In this document: positions 1 to 7,963 of the stretch, in pieces
How the letters are laid out: each line of letters begins with the position of its first letter
Numbering within the stretch: position 1 is the first letter of the stretch
Assembly: GCF_900148515.1 (NCBI RefSeq)
Contig: NZ_FRXN01000004.1
Coordinates: 248,001-312,000 of the forward strand
Direction: 5' to 3'
From: Algoriphagus zhangzhouensis
Lineage (GTDB): Bacteria > Bacteroidota > Bacteroidia > Cytophagales > Cyclobacteriaceae
Length of the DNA: 64,000 bases
The notes under the pieces: generated by a model
Database searches by the model: none
Seen by the model: the letters and a program-made list of their open reading frames with translations, nothing else
What the model was told of the DNA's origin: nothing
Position numbers and translations under genes: made by a program

Positions 1-160
1 CCTCCTTATGGTTATAAAAGACCTCGACATATTCATTTTCCAAAAGGTAGAGATTGATTTTATGTCTGTAATACCGAATAGCCACAACAAAAGTACCCTC
101 AATGTAGAGGGTTTTGATTTTTTGATGCAAGGGTAGCTGACGGAATTCTTCTCTACTCAT
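1..160 (-). CDS. Small unknown protein, 5' part only
   Basis: An open frame starts at an ATG (complement of 158-160) and runs off the left edge after 53 codons with no stop. The translation begins MSREEFRQLPLHQKIKTLYI and continues with a Phe/Tyr-rich, strand-like stretch (EGTFVVAIRYYRHKINLYLL) and then ENEYVEVFYNHKE. This alternation of charged and aromatic residues looks like a compact cytoplasmic beta-strand protein. I recognise no family. The frame is open for its full visible length and opens just outside the repeat at 208-384, so it is probably a real gene cut by the window edge. Confidence 0.55.
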   Translation of the reverse strand, partial: MSREEFRQLPLHQKIKTLYIEGTFVVAIRYYRHKINLYLLENEYVEVFYNHKE

Positions 161-207
161 AGATTTCTATTGATACTGCAATTTAACCAAAAAAGGCTTT
201 AGAATAT

Positions 208-384
208 GTTAAACCCGCAATATGCATTAGACTTCCTGTTCCGAGCCCAAAATACTTCGAAATCAATCGCCTCGCTGCATTTAACTCATTCACCAGAGCG
301 GTGCTATGCCTCATTCGTTAAATGCTTGATTTTCTCCCATTTTGAACTCTCACTACGGTTCCTAATGCCTAATACGGGTTAAAC
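208..384. repeat. Palindromic intergenic repeat, copy A (family 1)
   Basis: Imperfect terminal inverted repeats of about 23 bp close the element: left end GTTAAACCCGCAATATGCAT (208-), right end CTAATGCCTAATACGGGTT (362-). Inside, AAATCA and GCATTTAAC pair with GTTAAATGC and TGATTT further right, giving a nested long hairpin. The loop carries GTGCTATGCCTCA (301-313). A second copy at 2559-2737 keeps the ends, length and loop motif but has changed stem sequences that still pair. No transposase is nearby, so it resembles a MITE or a structured REP-like element. Confidence 0.7.
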
Positions 385-456
385 GCATTCTCACTGGAAT
401 AATTTCCTGAAACCTGAAAATCTAGAAGTCAACCCTCTAACCTTGTCTGGCTGAGG

Positions 457-487
457 CAAAAAAATACCCCCGATTTTTTCGGGGGTA
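457..487 (-). terminator. Rho-independent terminator of the MBL/rhodanese gene
   Basis: Read leftward, a perfect CCCCCGA/TCGGGGG stem with an A-rich loop is followed by TATTTTTTT. It lies just past the stop codon of the gene ending at 515. Confidence 0.85.
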
Positions 488-514
488 AGGGTGATTAGCA
501 AATAACTCGCCTTT

Positions 515-1861
515 TTAATGAGCTACTACTTGAAAATCTTTGATAGCCTCACTGAAGTCCAATACTTCAGCATCCTTTTTCAAACCTGCTACGATACTGG
601 TTCCAGCAGCTGATCTATAGCCACCTGCACAGTGAATCAAAACCGGTTTTCCGGAAGGAATTTCTTCCGCTCTTTCTCTCAATTCTTGAAGTGGAATATT
701 GATAGAGTTGTCAAAAATCGGAGAGTTTGCATGCTCATCTCGACTTCTGATGTCAACAATCGTATATGCGTCTGGGTTTGCACTGAAGGCCTCGACGTCG
801 AAGGAAGTTCCTTTTTCAGTCATTCCAGCTGGACTGACGACAGCACCTTTGATCAATTGCTCGTATCCAATTTTGGAAGCTTTGTTGATTAGGTTTTCCA
901 ATTCTGCAGCTGATTCAGCTACTAGAAAATAGTTTTCCTCAGGGCCTACGATTGATCCCAGCCAAGTTTCAAACTTTCCGCCATTCATGATATTGATTGC
1001 GCCAGGGATATGACCTGCAGCAAATTTGTCTTGAGTGCGGGTGTCGATGACTACTGCTCCTTCAGGAAGAATAGATCCTTCAGGCCAAATGCTCACATTT
1101 GAGATGGATCGTTGGAAAGCAGGAGCTCCTTTTTTGTTCATGGCTACATCATATCCAAAGTATTTTGGAATATAAGGCTGTCCTTGAAGTAAAGAGTCTA
1201 CAAAGGTACTTTCATCCAAATCTGCGAAAGCCCAGTTGGTAGCTCTTTGCTCACCAATCGTAGACTGCCTTGCATCGCTTAGATTTTTACCACAAAGAGA
1301 GCCAGCTCCATGTGCGGGAAATACCAATACATCGTCTGCCAAAGGCTTCAGTTTGTCCTGAACCGTATGGTACATCATCTTAGCAAGATCTGCTCTTTGA
1401 GCTTTGAGGTTACCTGCTTTTTCTCTCAAGTCCGGTCTTCCTACATCTCCGATAAATAAGGTGTCACCAGAGAAAAGAGCATGGTCTTTTCCATTTTCAT
1501 CCTTCAACAATATGCTGATGGAATCTGGAGAGTGACCTGGAGTGTGAAGAGAATGAAAACTTACATTTCCCATTGTGAAAGAATCTCCCTCATCAAATCC
1601 TTCATGTGGATATTCGGCACCAACTAGTTTGGAAACATAGATTGTTGCACCTTCATTTTGATGGAATTCCAAATGAGAGCTGACAAAATCTGCATGTGGG
1701 TGAGTTTCGATCACCGCTACGATTTTACCATTTACCTCATCTGCGAAGTCATAATATTGCTGTGGATTTCTTCCTGGGTCTACTAAGGCAATTTTACCTT
1801 CACTTTCGATCGCATAGCTTGCGTGAGCTAGGCCTTCGTCATAAAACTGTCTGATATTCAT
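515..1861 (-). CDS. Metallo-beta-lactamase fold hydrolase with two rhodanese domains (persulfide dioxygenase-like)
   Basis: Predicted cytoplasmic sulfur-metabolism enzyme of 448 aa. The N-terminal metallo-beta-lactamase fold has the metal motif HPHAD (His54, His56, Asp58), further metal-binding context TPGHSPDS, and GDTLFIGDVGRPDL, as in the ETHE1/persulfide dioxygenase and Blh-type group. Two C-terminal rhodanese domains follow. The first has no cysteine in its active-site loop (FLVAESAAE) and is probably structural. The second has CAGGYRSA with Cys411. An upstream in-frame ATG at 1915 exists, but the promoter -7 element TACCTTTG lies between the two and family members begin near MNIRQFYDEG, so I start at 1861. 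Likely role: oxidation or detoxification of persulfides; the exact substrate is not shown by the sequence. Confidence 0.85.
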   Translation of the reverse strand: MNIRQFYDEGLAHASYAIESEGKIALVDPGRNPQQYYDFADEVNGKIVAVIETHPHADFVSSHLEFHQNEGATIYVSKLVGAEYPHEGFDEGDSFTMGNVSFHSLHTPGHSPDSISILLKDENGKDHALFSGDTLFIGDVGRPDLREKAGNLKAQRADLAKMMYHTVQDKLKPLADDVLVFPAHGAGSLCGKNLSDARQSTIGEQRATNWAFADLDESTFVDSLLQGQPYIPKYFGYDVAMNKKGAPAFQRSISNVSIWPEGSILPEGAVVIDTRTQDKFAAGHIPGAINIMNGGKFETWLGSIVGPEENYFLVAESAAELENLINKASKIGYEQLIKGAVVSPAGMTEKGTSFDVEAFSANPDAYTIVDIRSRDEHANSPIFDNSINIPLQELRERAEEIPSGKPVLIHCAGGYRSAAGTSIVAGLKKDAEVLDFSEAIKDFQVVAH

Positions 1862-1889
1862 AAGATTATTATTTTTCGATTTTGTATTA

Positions 1890-1897
1890 CAAAGGTA
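1890..1897 (-). promoter_or_regulatory. Promoter -7 element (TACCTTTG)
   Basis: Matches the Bacteroidota -7 consensus TAnnTTTG, read leftward 29 bp before the ATG at 1861. No clear -33 TTTG is visible at the normal spacing. It supports the shorter start of the downstream gene. Confidence 0.45.
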
Positions 1898-2026
1898 AAA
1901 CATGACCGAAGTCATATTTGGTGAGCTTTATCACTTTAGGCTCAAAGCCCTTTAAAAATGCGACTAGCCGATCATTTCGAGGCAAATGTCTTGCTTTTAA
2001 TGCCTTAAGACAGTAACATTGATTAC

Positions 2027-2521
2027 ATGAATAGGAGCTCTTCTTTATCCCGTTTTTCCTTAGTCCTTCTAGGAATGTGCTTTTTGACTCTGGGATTTTT
2101 TACTTCTTGTAAATCGAATAAAGTAACCAAAGATGATCCGGTTTTTACGGTCATCTCCACGGCAAAATCATATCGTGGAACTCCCTATAAATATGGAGGC
2201 ACTACACGAGCCGGGATGGATTGTTCCGCTCTAGTTTACCATTCCTATTATTCAGTAGGAGTGACTATGCCTAGAATCTCTGCCGATCAGGCCAACATGG
2301 GTAAAAAGGTTTCTCCTCGGGATTTGCAGCAGGGGGATGTTTTGTTTTTTGCTACCAGCAAAAAGAAAAATAGGGTTACTCATGCCGGAATAGTTACCGA
2401 AGTGCACAAAGGGGACGTTCGATTTATCCATGCCTCGACCTCATTGGGAGTGACTGAAGACTTTTTGAGCAACCGCTATTGGAACAAGGCTTTCTTATTT
2501 GGTCGGAGGATACTGGAATAA
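2027..2521 (+). CDS. NlpC/P60 family cell-wall hydrolase, lipoprotein
   Basis: 164 aa. A type II signal peptide ends in a lipobox with Cys28 (LGFFTSC), so the mature protein should be lipid-anchored and act on peptidoglycan in the periplasm. The NlpC/P60 papain-like fold covers roughly residues 40-160. Catalytic Cys66 lies in GMDCSALV, the catalytic His119 in THAGIV, and His135 in FIHAST is the likely third residue. These enzymes usually cleave peptide stems (D,L-endopeptidases). The gene stands alone, divergent from the MBL/rhodanese gene, with its own terminator. Length and motifs are complete. Confidence 0.88.
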   Translation: MNRSSSLSRFSLVLLGMCFLTLGFFTSCKSNKVTKDDPVFTVISTAKSYRGTPYKYGGTTRAGMDCSALVYHSYYSVGVTMPRISADQANMGKKVSPRDLQQGDVLFFATSKKKNRVTHAGIVTEVHKGDVRFIHASTSLGVTEDFLSNRYWNKAFLFGRRILE

Positions 2522-2551
2522 AAAAGAGCACCAACTCTGATGCTCCTTTTT
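2521..2551 (+). terminator. Terminator of the NlpC/P60 gene
   Basis: AAAAAGAGCA and TGCTCCTTTTT pair across a 10-base loop immediately after the stop codon and end in a T-run. Confidence 0.7.
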
Positions 2552-2558
2552 ACTCATA

Positions 2559-2737
2559 GTTAAAACCCGAAATATGCATTAGCAATTCTATTTCATCCAT
2601 TAATTGCTTCAAAATCAGTCATTGCATTGCTGTTTTCAACTTCCCCATAGCTGTGCTATGCCTCAGTTTCCAAACAGTCTGATTTTCTTGCAATTCATGC
2701 CTTCATAACGAAACCTAATACATAATCCGGGTATTAC
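2559..2737. repeat. Palindromic intergenic repeat, copy B (family 1)
   Basis: Second copy of the element at 208-384, same orientation. Left end GTTAAAACCCGAAATATGCA, right end CTAATACATAATCCGGGT (2715-), loop GTGCTATGCCTCA (2653-2665). The inner stem is AATTGC..AAAATCAG pairing with CTGATTTT..GCAATT, different from copy A but still complementary. It sits between the convergent NlpC/P60 and HmuY-like genes and may also act as a transcription barrier. Confidence 0.7.
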
Positions 2738-2742
2738 AGAAA

Positions 2743-3804
2743 TTACTGTCCCGCTTCCACTAACTCATATTCAAATGAAGGATATCCTCTTTCTCCTGCC
2801 TTGGTCAGAGAAAGGAATCTCAATTTGTAAATATTGTCTTCGGTATCTTGGATAATGTAATATCGATCAGTCAAAACAGCTGGTGAGGAACTAGGTCCGC
2901 CTCCTGCTCTCCAGTGAGAACCGATGGTTAGTCTATCTGAGGTGTTCAAGCTAAAGCTTAAAACGTCCTCAGAAGAGAAGTCTGCATAGGCGATATCCGC
3001 CTCCAAAACTTCAGCTGCTCCAACTCCATTTTGAGTATTGTGGTATACTAGATCCTGAAAGAAATAGGCTAAAGTTCCATTTGCAGCTTGAGGATAGGGT
3101 GTGGAGGAAGTGCCTGCAGTCCAGGAGATATCCCATTCTGACTTTTTAGGTTCGACTGATACGATTCCTTGCTCAAAATTGAAATAGACAAAATTGTAGT
3201 CGGAATCTTTTGAGATTTCTACCGAAGAAAAAGTAGTGGCATCTGCATCTGCATATTCAAGTGTGTAGCCTTGGCCATTGCGGATGATTCTGATTTTCTT
3301 CCAAGCTTTAGCTTCGACTCCACTAGCTCCTCGGGAAAGCAAGTAAACTTCATTTTCAGCTTCGGTGGATGAAATGGCTTCAATTACTGGATTACTCAAT
3401 GGAGTAGATGGATCATCTACATGAAGAATTCCATCTAAATTGGTGAAAGAAAGGATAAGTTCTCCTGTGGCTTCCGCGGCTGCAATTTCGGTTTCGCCGA
3501 CAGCATTGATGTCGGTTTGTCCAGTGGCTGATGCCATGGCTCCAGTGGTTCCATTGATCAAAACTTTGAATTCGGTCCCTGAATAGAATGCCAAATCCCA
3601 AGATTCTCTTGAAACGGCAGTTTGCTCAGTCGCTCTCAAATTGATAAAAACTGAATTGGGATATGTTTCTCCTCCACCATTGACTTCGATTGTTCCTGTT
3701 TCATTTGGCGGAACTACAATTGGGCTGTCGTCTTCAGAACAGGAGAATAATCCTCCTAAAGATAGTGTCAAGAGGCCTAATTGGAAGAATTGGTACTTTT
3801 TCAT
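2743..3804 (-). CDS. HmuY-like heme-binding lipoprotein
   Basis: 353 aa, last gene of the heme operon. A lipobox with Cys22 (GGLFSC) predicts an outer-membrane lipoprotein, probably surface exposed. Two repeats of the HmuY pattern are visible: SWDLAFYSG followed by NGTTGA near residue 70, and YNFVYFNFEQG plus EWDISWTAG near residues 210-240. HmuY proteins of Bacteroidota bind heme outside the cell and hand it to the partner TonB receptor, which here is encoded 18 bp upstream. The heme ligands cannot be named from sequence alone. The gene is followed by repeat copy B. Confidence 0.8.
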   Translation of the reverse strand: MKKYQFFQLGLLTLSLGGLFSCSEDDSPIVVPPNETGTIEVNGGGETYPNSVFINLRATEQTAVSRESWDLAFYSGTEFKVLINGTTGAMASATGQTDINAVGETEIAAAEATGELILSFTNLDGILHVDDPSTPLSNPVIEAISSTEAENEVYLLSRGASGVEAKAWKKIRIIRNGQGYTLEYADADATTFSSVEISKDSDYNFVYFNFEQGIVSVEPKKSEWDISWTAGTSSTPYPQAANGTLAYFFQDLVYHNTQNGVGAAEVLEADIAYADFSSEDVLSFSLNTSDRLTIGSHWRAGGGPSSSPAVLTDRYYIIQDTEDNIYKLRFLSLTKAGERGYPSFEYELVEAGQ

Positions 3805-3822
3805 TGTGATTTTTGGTTTTAA

Positions 3823-6066
3823 TTATTTGTTGAGTTGGTAGTTTAATCCCAGAAAATAGGAGCGTCCATAGCCAATAGGCCGACTGCTTCCTCCTCCATG
3901 GGCATCTCCACCTGTTGAGGTGGAATTGATTTGAGTTACGTTTAGTATGTTTTTGACTCCTAGGTTGACTTGGAGCTGCTTCCAGATGGTTTTCCCAAAA
4001 GTGATATCCATCCAATGGTACCCATCTTGTTTGACTTCCTGTGCAGTGATTGTTTCTCCATCTGTGACTGTTTGATAGCTTGGAAGTGCTCCAGTGTACT
4101 TATAAAACAGATTGATGGAAGTGCCCCAAGGCTCAATTAGGTAGCTGGAATTGGAGCTGATTTCAGGTGTCCAGACCATACTTGGACTTGTTTCTATTTC
4201 TTCCGAAATCTGATTGTACCTCCCGATGTATGAAAAGCCCAGACTTGATTCTAGATTGCCTAGGAAGAAGCTCTGATTCAAAGTCAATCCAGTTGTTTTG
4301 TAATTTTCCACATTGAAAAGAGTGGTGATCTGAATGTTTTCTGGATCTTGTCCGTATGCTATTCTGTCTTTGACATCATTGTAGAAAAAGCCCAAAACGG
4401 AACTGGTTTTTAAGTTTCCATTGCTTTTTGGACTCCAATTGAGTGAGCCATTGAAACTGTCAGAAGTTTCTGCTTTCAAGTCGGGGTTCCCTTGGATAGA
4501 ATGACTTGCATCAAAGAAATCAAAGTACAATTCTCGGATAGAAGGTGCTCGGAAACCTTTTGCATAGGCCAGTCTTAAGTCAAGTCGCTCCGCCAATCTG
4601 AATTTGGTATTCAAGGATGGGATTACGGCAGGAGCATCGTAAAGAGAATTGGATGCTTTTCGTAGTCCCGGGCGAATCTGAATAGACTCAGTGGGTGACC
4701 ATTCTCCAGTAAGGAAAACAGCGAAATCTTCCATTCCTTGATTAGAGCTGATTCTGTCACCTGATCCTTTTTCGATATTCAGGTCAATGCCCGGTTGGAT
4801 TTTAAGCTTTGGAGAAAGAGTCCAATTTGCCATGGTTCTCCAGCTGAAACCATCATAATCAATGGAAGAGTTAGCAGAAGCGACAGAAGATTGATAAACT
4901 TCACCAGTTCGGACATTGGAAATCCAGGTTTCACTGTCTCGATTGTAATTTGTGAGACCGCCTTGCCAATTGATCGCGAGAGTTGGTGAAAGATCCCACT
5001 TTCCGAGCAATCGATGCATCCATCTATTAGTGACAAAGTGTAGATCCAAAATCTCCAATGGAGCTTCCACGCCATAGGAGTAAACTGTTTCATTTAAGAA
5101 GTCCAGTTGGTAATCCAAGGAAAGTTTTTCTCCTTCCCAACCGGCTTTTCCATTGATGAAATCTTGATTTCTGGGGAGCCATTGAAATTGCCTACCCGTT
5201 AAATCTCCTTTCCAGCCTCCAAATCTTGTTTGTGATAAACCCAGTCCGAAATTCCAATTTCCGATCTTTTTAGAGGCATTTATCCCTCTGGAATGATTCC
5301 CGGCGTCTAAAAGAGGGGAGTAGGAGTTCCCAACAGTCTCTTCCTGAATTTTGAGGTTGACCTTCCAGTTTTCTTCTCCTGCTTTTTTGGTAATGATATT
5401 AATGACACCCGCTAAAGCATCGGCACCATAGACTACAGACATTGGACCCTCGACTATTTCCACTCTTTCGATTTGATTGACATCGATTTGATTCAGGTTT
5501 ATCTCATTGGAAGTGCCTTGTCGACCCACCATAGGTACTCCATCAATTAGGATTTTTACATTTTGGCCAGACATACCCAGTAGTTCCATGTTGCTAGACC
5601 CTAAAGCATTGTCCTGAGAAAATCGGATCCCAACTTGGGTGTTCAATACATCCTGTAAAATGATAGGGGCACGTTTCGCGATTATCCCTTGATCAATCGT
5701 GCGGATTTGGTAGACAGAATTTCTAGCCGACTGAGGTTCAAAACTTCCTGTCACTACCACTTCTTCCATTTCTCGTACATCCGCTTCCAATTTCACTTTG
5801 TAGGTAGTGTCCTGGCCGGTTGGGATTAGCCATTGGCTTTTAAATCCCAACGCGGATATTCTAGTCTTTTCTTTTTCACCTTTCGGAAAGATGATTTTTC
5901 CAAGCTCATTTCCAGCTTGACCCTTTCCATTTTCGAAAAGCGCATAGGCAAAAGGAATAGGATTTCCATCTTCTGACTCTACCCAGATCACTTCCTGTGC
6001 TAAAGCCGGCAAAGTGAAGAGTATTAGAATTGGTGTAATAATTTTATTAAGATTAATTCTAAACAT
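3823..6066 (-). CDS. TonB-dependent heme receptor (HmuR-like)
   Basis: About 747 aa. A signal peptide (ITPILILFTLPALAQ) is followed by a short carboxypeptidase-regulatory-like beta domain, a plug (ILQDVLNTQVGIRF, GVPMVGRQG, VEIVEGPMSVVYGADALAGVINIITKKA) and a 22-strand-type barrel ending in an aromatic-rich strand (YGRSYFLGLNYQLNK). It should carry heme across the outer membrane using TonB energy. Its place between hmuS and the HmuY-like gene gives the substrate. An in-frame ATG at 6090 is possible. I prefer 6066 because it gives the more regular signal peptide. Confidence 0.85.
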   Translation of the reverse strand: MFRINLNKIITPILILFTLPALAQEVIWVESEDGNPIPFAYALFENGKGQAGNELGKIIFPKGEKEKTRISALGFKSQWLIPTGQDTTYKVKLEADVREMEEVVVTGSFEPQSARNSVYQIRTIDQGIIAKRAPIILQDVLNTQVGIRFSQDNALGSSNMELLGMSGQNVKILIDGVPMVGRQGTSNEINLNQIDVNQIERVEIVEGPMSVVYGADALAGVINIITKKAGEENWKVNLKIQEETVGNSYSPLLDAGNHSRGINASKKIGNWNFGLGLSQTRFGGWKGDLTGRQFQWLPRNQDFINGKAGWEGEKLSLDYQLDFLNETVYSYGVEAPLEILDLHFVTNRWMHRLLGKWDLSPTLAINWQGGLTNYNRDSETWISNVRTGEVYQSSVASANSSIDYDGFSWRTMANWTLSPKLKIQPGIDLNIEKGSGDRISSNQGMEDFAVFLTGEWSPTESIQIRPGLRKASNSLYDAPAVIPSLNTKFRLAERLDLRLAYAKGFRAPSIRELYFDFFDASHSIQGNPDLKAETSDSFNGSLNWSPKSNGNLKTSSVLGFFYNDVKDRIAYGQDPENIQITTLFNVENYKTTGLTLNQSFFLGNLESSLGFSYIGRYNQISEEIETSPSMVWTPEISSNSSYLIEPWGTSINLFYKYTGALPSYQTVTDGETITAQEVKQDGYHWMDITFGKTIWKQLQVNLGVKNILNVTQINSTSTGGDAHGGGSSRPIGYGRSYFLGLNYQLNK

Positions 6067-6108
6067 AAGTTTAAAATTTAAGCGGAGCATTTAAACCCCG
6101 CTGTAAGA

Positions 6109-7158
6109 TTAATTGAGGCTATCTAAAAGATCTTTCCATTCTGTTTTTTGAGGAATTCCAGGCTTTCTAAGACCAAAGAATTGAACTACGAGCTCGCCTT
6201 TTTTATCGAAAAGCTCCAAAGCAGAAACCAGTCCTTCTGTTGTGTTTTTATGGACGACAAAAGCTCTCTTTACTACACTTTCATCCAAATGCATATTGAA
6301 GTCTGGGTCCAGGACATTCAGCCACTGGTCAAGCTGACGGATGGTTTTTACCTTTCCCTGATGGATTTGGATATTGCCAGAGTTACCAGCGAAAATCATT
6401 ATTGGAAGCTGGGTTTCGGAGGCTACTTGAAGGACTTTTCTAGCGGCTAGTCGATCTATTTCATAAGCCCATTTATCATCGATCCATTCAACTGCATTCA
6501 ATCGATTCAATTTGTATTTGCGGAGCATCCCAAAGAAATCATGGGTGTCTTTCATGTTTTCCCAGTCGGAACTGAATGATTCAAAATCTAATTCCTGACG
6601 AGAAACAGTTTCAACAGGATCCAAAGGACTAGGTTCAATTTTGCTATGTTGATCTTCTGCTGTATGTGCTTGAACCAATGCTTCTGCGGCATCAAAATCT
6701 GATTCATCTTGGAGATAGACTTTCAAAACAGCTTCACCAGCCTGATCAAAATATTGCAATGAGATCATCGTCCCTCTCGGAGTTTCATTGGTCACACAGA
6801 AGGCATATTTCCAGCTTTTGAAAAACAGTCTCTGCTCGATTGGGCCAATCACAGTGGCGATTTTCATCGGGCCAGCTTGGTGGATTTCTATTTTTTGGAA
6901 AGTCCCTTTATGTTCTAAAACACAGCATTCATTTCTGGTCAGGGCCATGACTTTTCCAAGGGTTGGGAATTTCTGTACCTGTTCTACAAAGTCAGAAGTC
7001 AACAAAATGACATTTTCACCGATCCCAGTTGCCAACAGTTCTGCTTCGCTAACACCTAAAGTTTGGGCAGCATTTCTGATTCTAAGTTTAGGTTGTTGAG
7101 TTTTGAGATTTTCCCAGGCCTCTTTTAGTTGAGTAGGGGATTCAAAAAGAGTTTCCAT
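6109..7158 (-). CDS. hmuS: Hemin-degrading/heme-trafficking factor, HemS/HmuS family
   Basis: 349 aa cytoplasmic protein built of two similar halves, as in HemS/HmuS/ChuS. Each half contains a NECCVLEHKGTFQKIEIHQAG- or GNSGNIQIHQGKVKTI-type strand pair followed by FNMHL or GPMKI. These proteins take heme delivered by the ABC importer and store, transfer or degrade it to release iron. The start overlaps the end of the ATPase gene by 17 bp, showing translational coupling. The reaction in this protein is inferred from family and operon context. Confidence 0.85.
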   Translation of the reverse strand: METLFESPTQLKEAWENLKTQQPKLRIRNAAQTLGVSEAELLATGIGENVILLTSDFVEQVQKFPTLGKVMALTRNECCVLEHKGTFQKIEIHQAGPMKIATVIGPIEQRLFFKSWKYAFCVTNETPRGTMISLQYFDQAGEAVLKVYLQDESDFDAAEALVQAHTAEDQHSKIEPSPLDPVETVSRQELDFESFSSDWENMKDTHDFFGMLRKYKLNRLNAVEWIDDKWAYEIDRLAARKVLQVASETQLPIMIFAGNSGNIQIHQGKVKTIRQLDQWLNVLDPDFNMHLDESVVKRAFVVHKNTTEGLVSALELFDKKGELVVQFFGLRKPGIPQKTEWKDLLDSLN

Positions 7159-7963
7159 ATTGAATTGGTTTTAGATTTTTTGATGGATTTGAGTAGAAAT
7201 GGTCTGTGCTAATAATTTTCCGACCAGTAATCGGGTGGACCATAATAGTGACTGGATGTTCGAAAACTTTAGAAAGGATTCCTTCTTGGAGGACCTCAGA
7301 AGTTTCTCCACAGCCGGCGATTATTCCATTTTTCAGCAAAATGATCCTATCTGCGTATTGAGCCGCCAGATTTAGGTCGTGTAGAATGAGTAAAACACCG
7401 ATGTTTCGATTTTTGAGTTCTTGGACTATTTGAAGTACTGAGTGCTGTTGTGCAATGTCCAAAGCAGAGGTCGGCTCATCCAGAAGAAGGTATCGAGGAA
7501 AAGGCTTGTTTTCCCAGATCTGAACCAGGACTCTAGCAAGCTGAACCCTTTGTTTTTCACCTCCGGAAAGCTGGTTAAAAACCCTCTCCTTTAGATGTGA
7601 AGTTTGGGTTAGCTCCATGACTTCTTTGATCAATTGCTGAGGTTTATTTGTTTTGCATGCCACCAAGCCAAGCTCTACGACTTCTTGAGAAGTAAAGGGG
7701 AAATTGACTTGACTGTGTTGAGGCATTACTGCTCTGATTTCGGCAAGCTGTTTGGATTTTAAGTTGTGAATAGGACAACCATTGTATCCGACTGAGCCAT
7801 GCTTACAAGAGACTTCGCCACTCAGGATTTTAAATAAGGTAGATTTTCCAGCACCGTTGGGACCTAGAATTGCGAGAACTTCCCCTGCTTTTAGAGATAG
7901 ACTGGCTTGGTCCACTATAGGTCTTTGCTTGATACAAAAATGGATGTTTGATGCTGCTAACAT
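7142..7963 (-). CDS. hmuV: Heme ABC transporter ATP-binding protein
   Basis: 273 aa ATPase. Walker A GPNGAGKST near residue 35, signature LSGGEKQRVQLARVL near 135, Walker B YLLLDEPTSALD near 158, and the switch His in LILHDLNLAAQYADRI. It powers the HmuU permease and belongs to the iron-siderophore/heme/B12 class. Its start overlaps the permease stop by one base, and its 3' end overlaps hmuS by 17 bp, consistent with one polycistronic message. Confidence 0.9.
   Translation of the reverse strand: MLAASNIHFCIKQRPIVDQASLSLKAGEVLAILGPNGAGKSTLFKILSGEVSCKHGSVGYNGCPIHNLKSKQLAEIRAVMPQHSQVNFPFTSQEVVELGLVACKTNKPQQLIKEVMELTQTSHLKERVFNQLSGGEKQRVQLARVLVQIWENKPFPRYLLLDEPTSALDIAQQHSVLQIVQELKNRNIGVLLILHDLNLAAQYADRIILLKNGIIAGCGETSEVLQEGILSKVFEHPVTIMVHPITGRKIISTDHFYSNPSKNLKPIQYGNSF

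Larger units (their letters stand above)
161..514. other. Gene-free stretch: repeat plus terminator
   Basis: No convincing gene. It holds the ~177-bp palindromic repeat at 208-384 and the terminator of the leftward metallo-beta-lactamase/rhodanese gene at 457-487. Confidence 0.7.

Noticed and set aside
208..2737. Paired repeats considered as attachment sites of an island around the MBL and NlpC genes
   Set aside because: No integrase between or beside them, and the enclosed genes look like ordinary core genes.
6148..7099. Plus-strand frames opposite hmuS
   Set aside because: Antisense shadows; the minus-strand gene has clear family motifs and operon overlaps.
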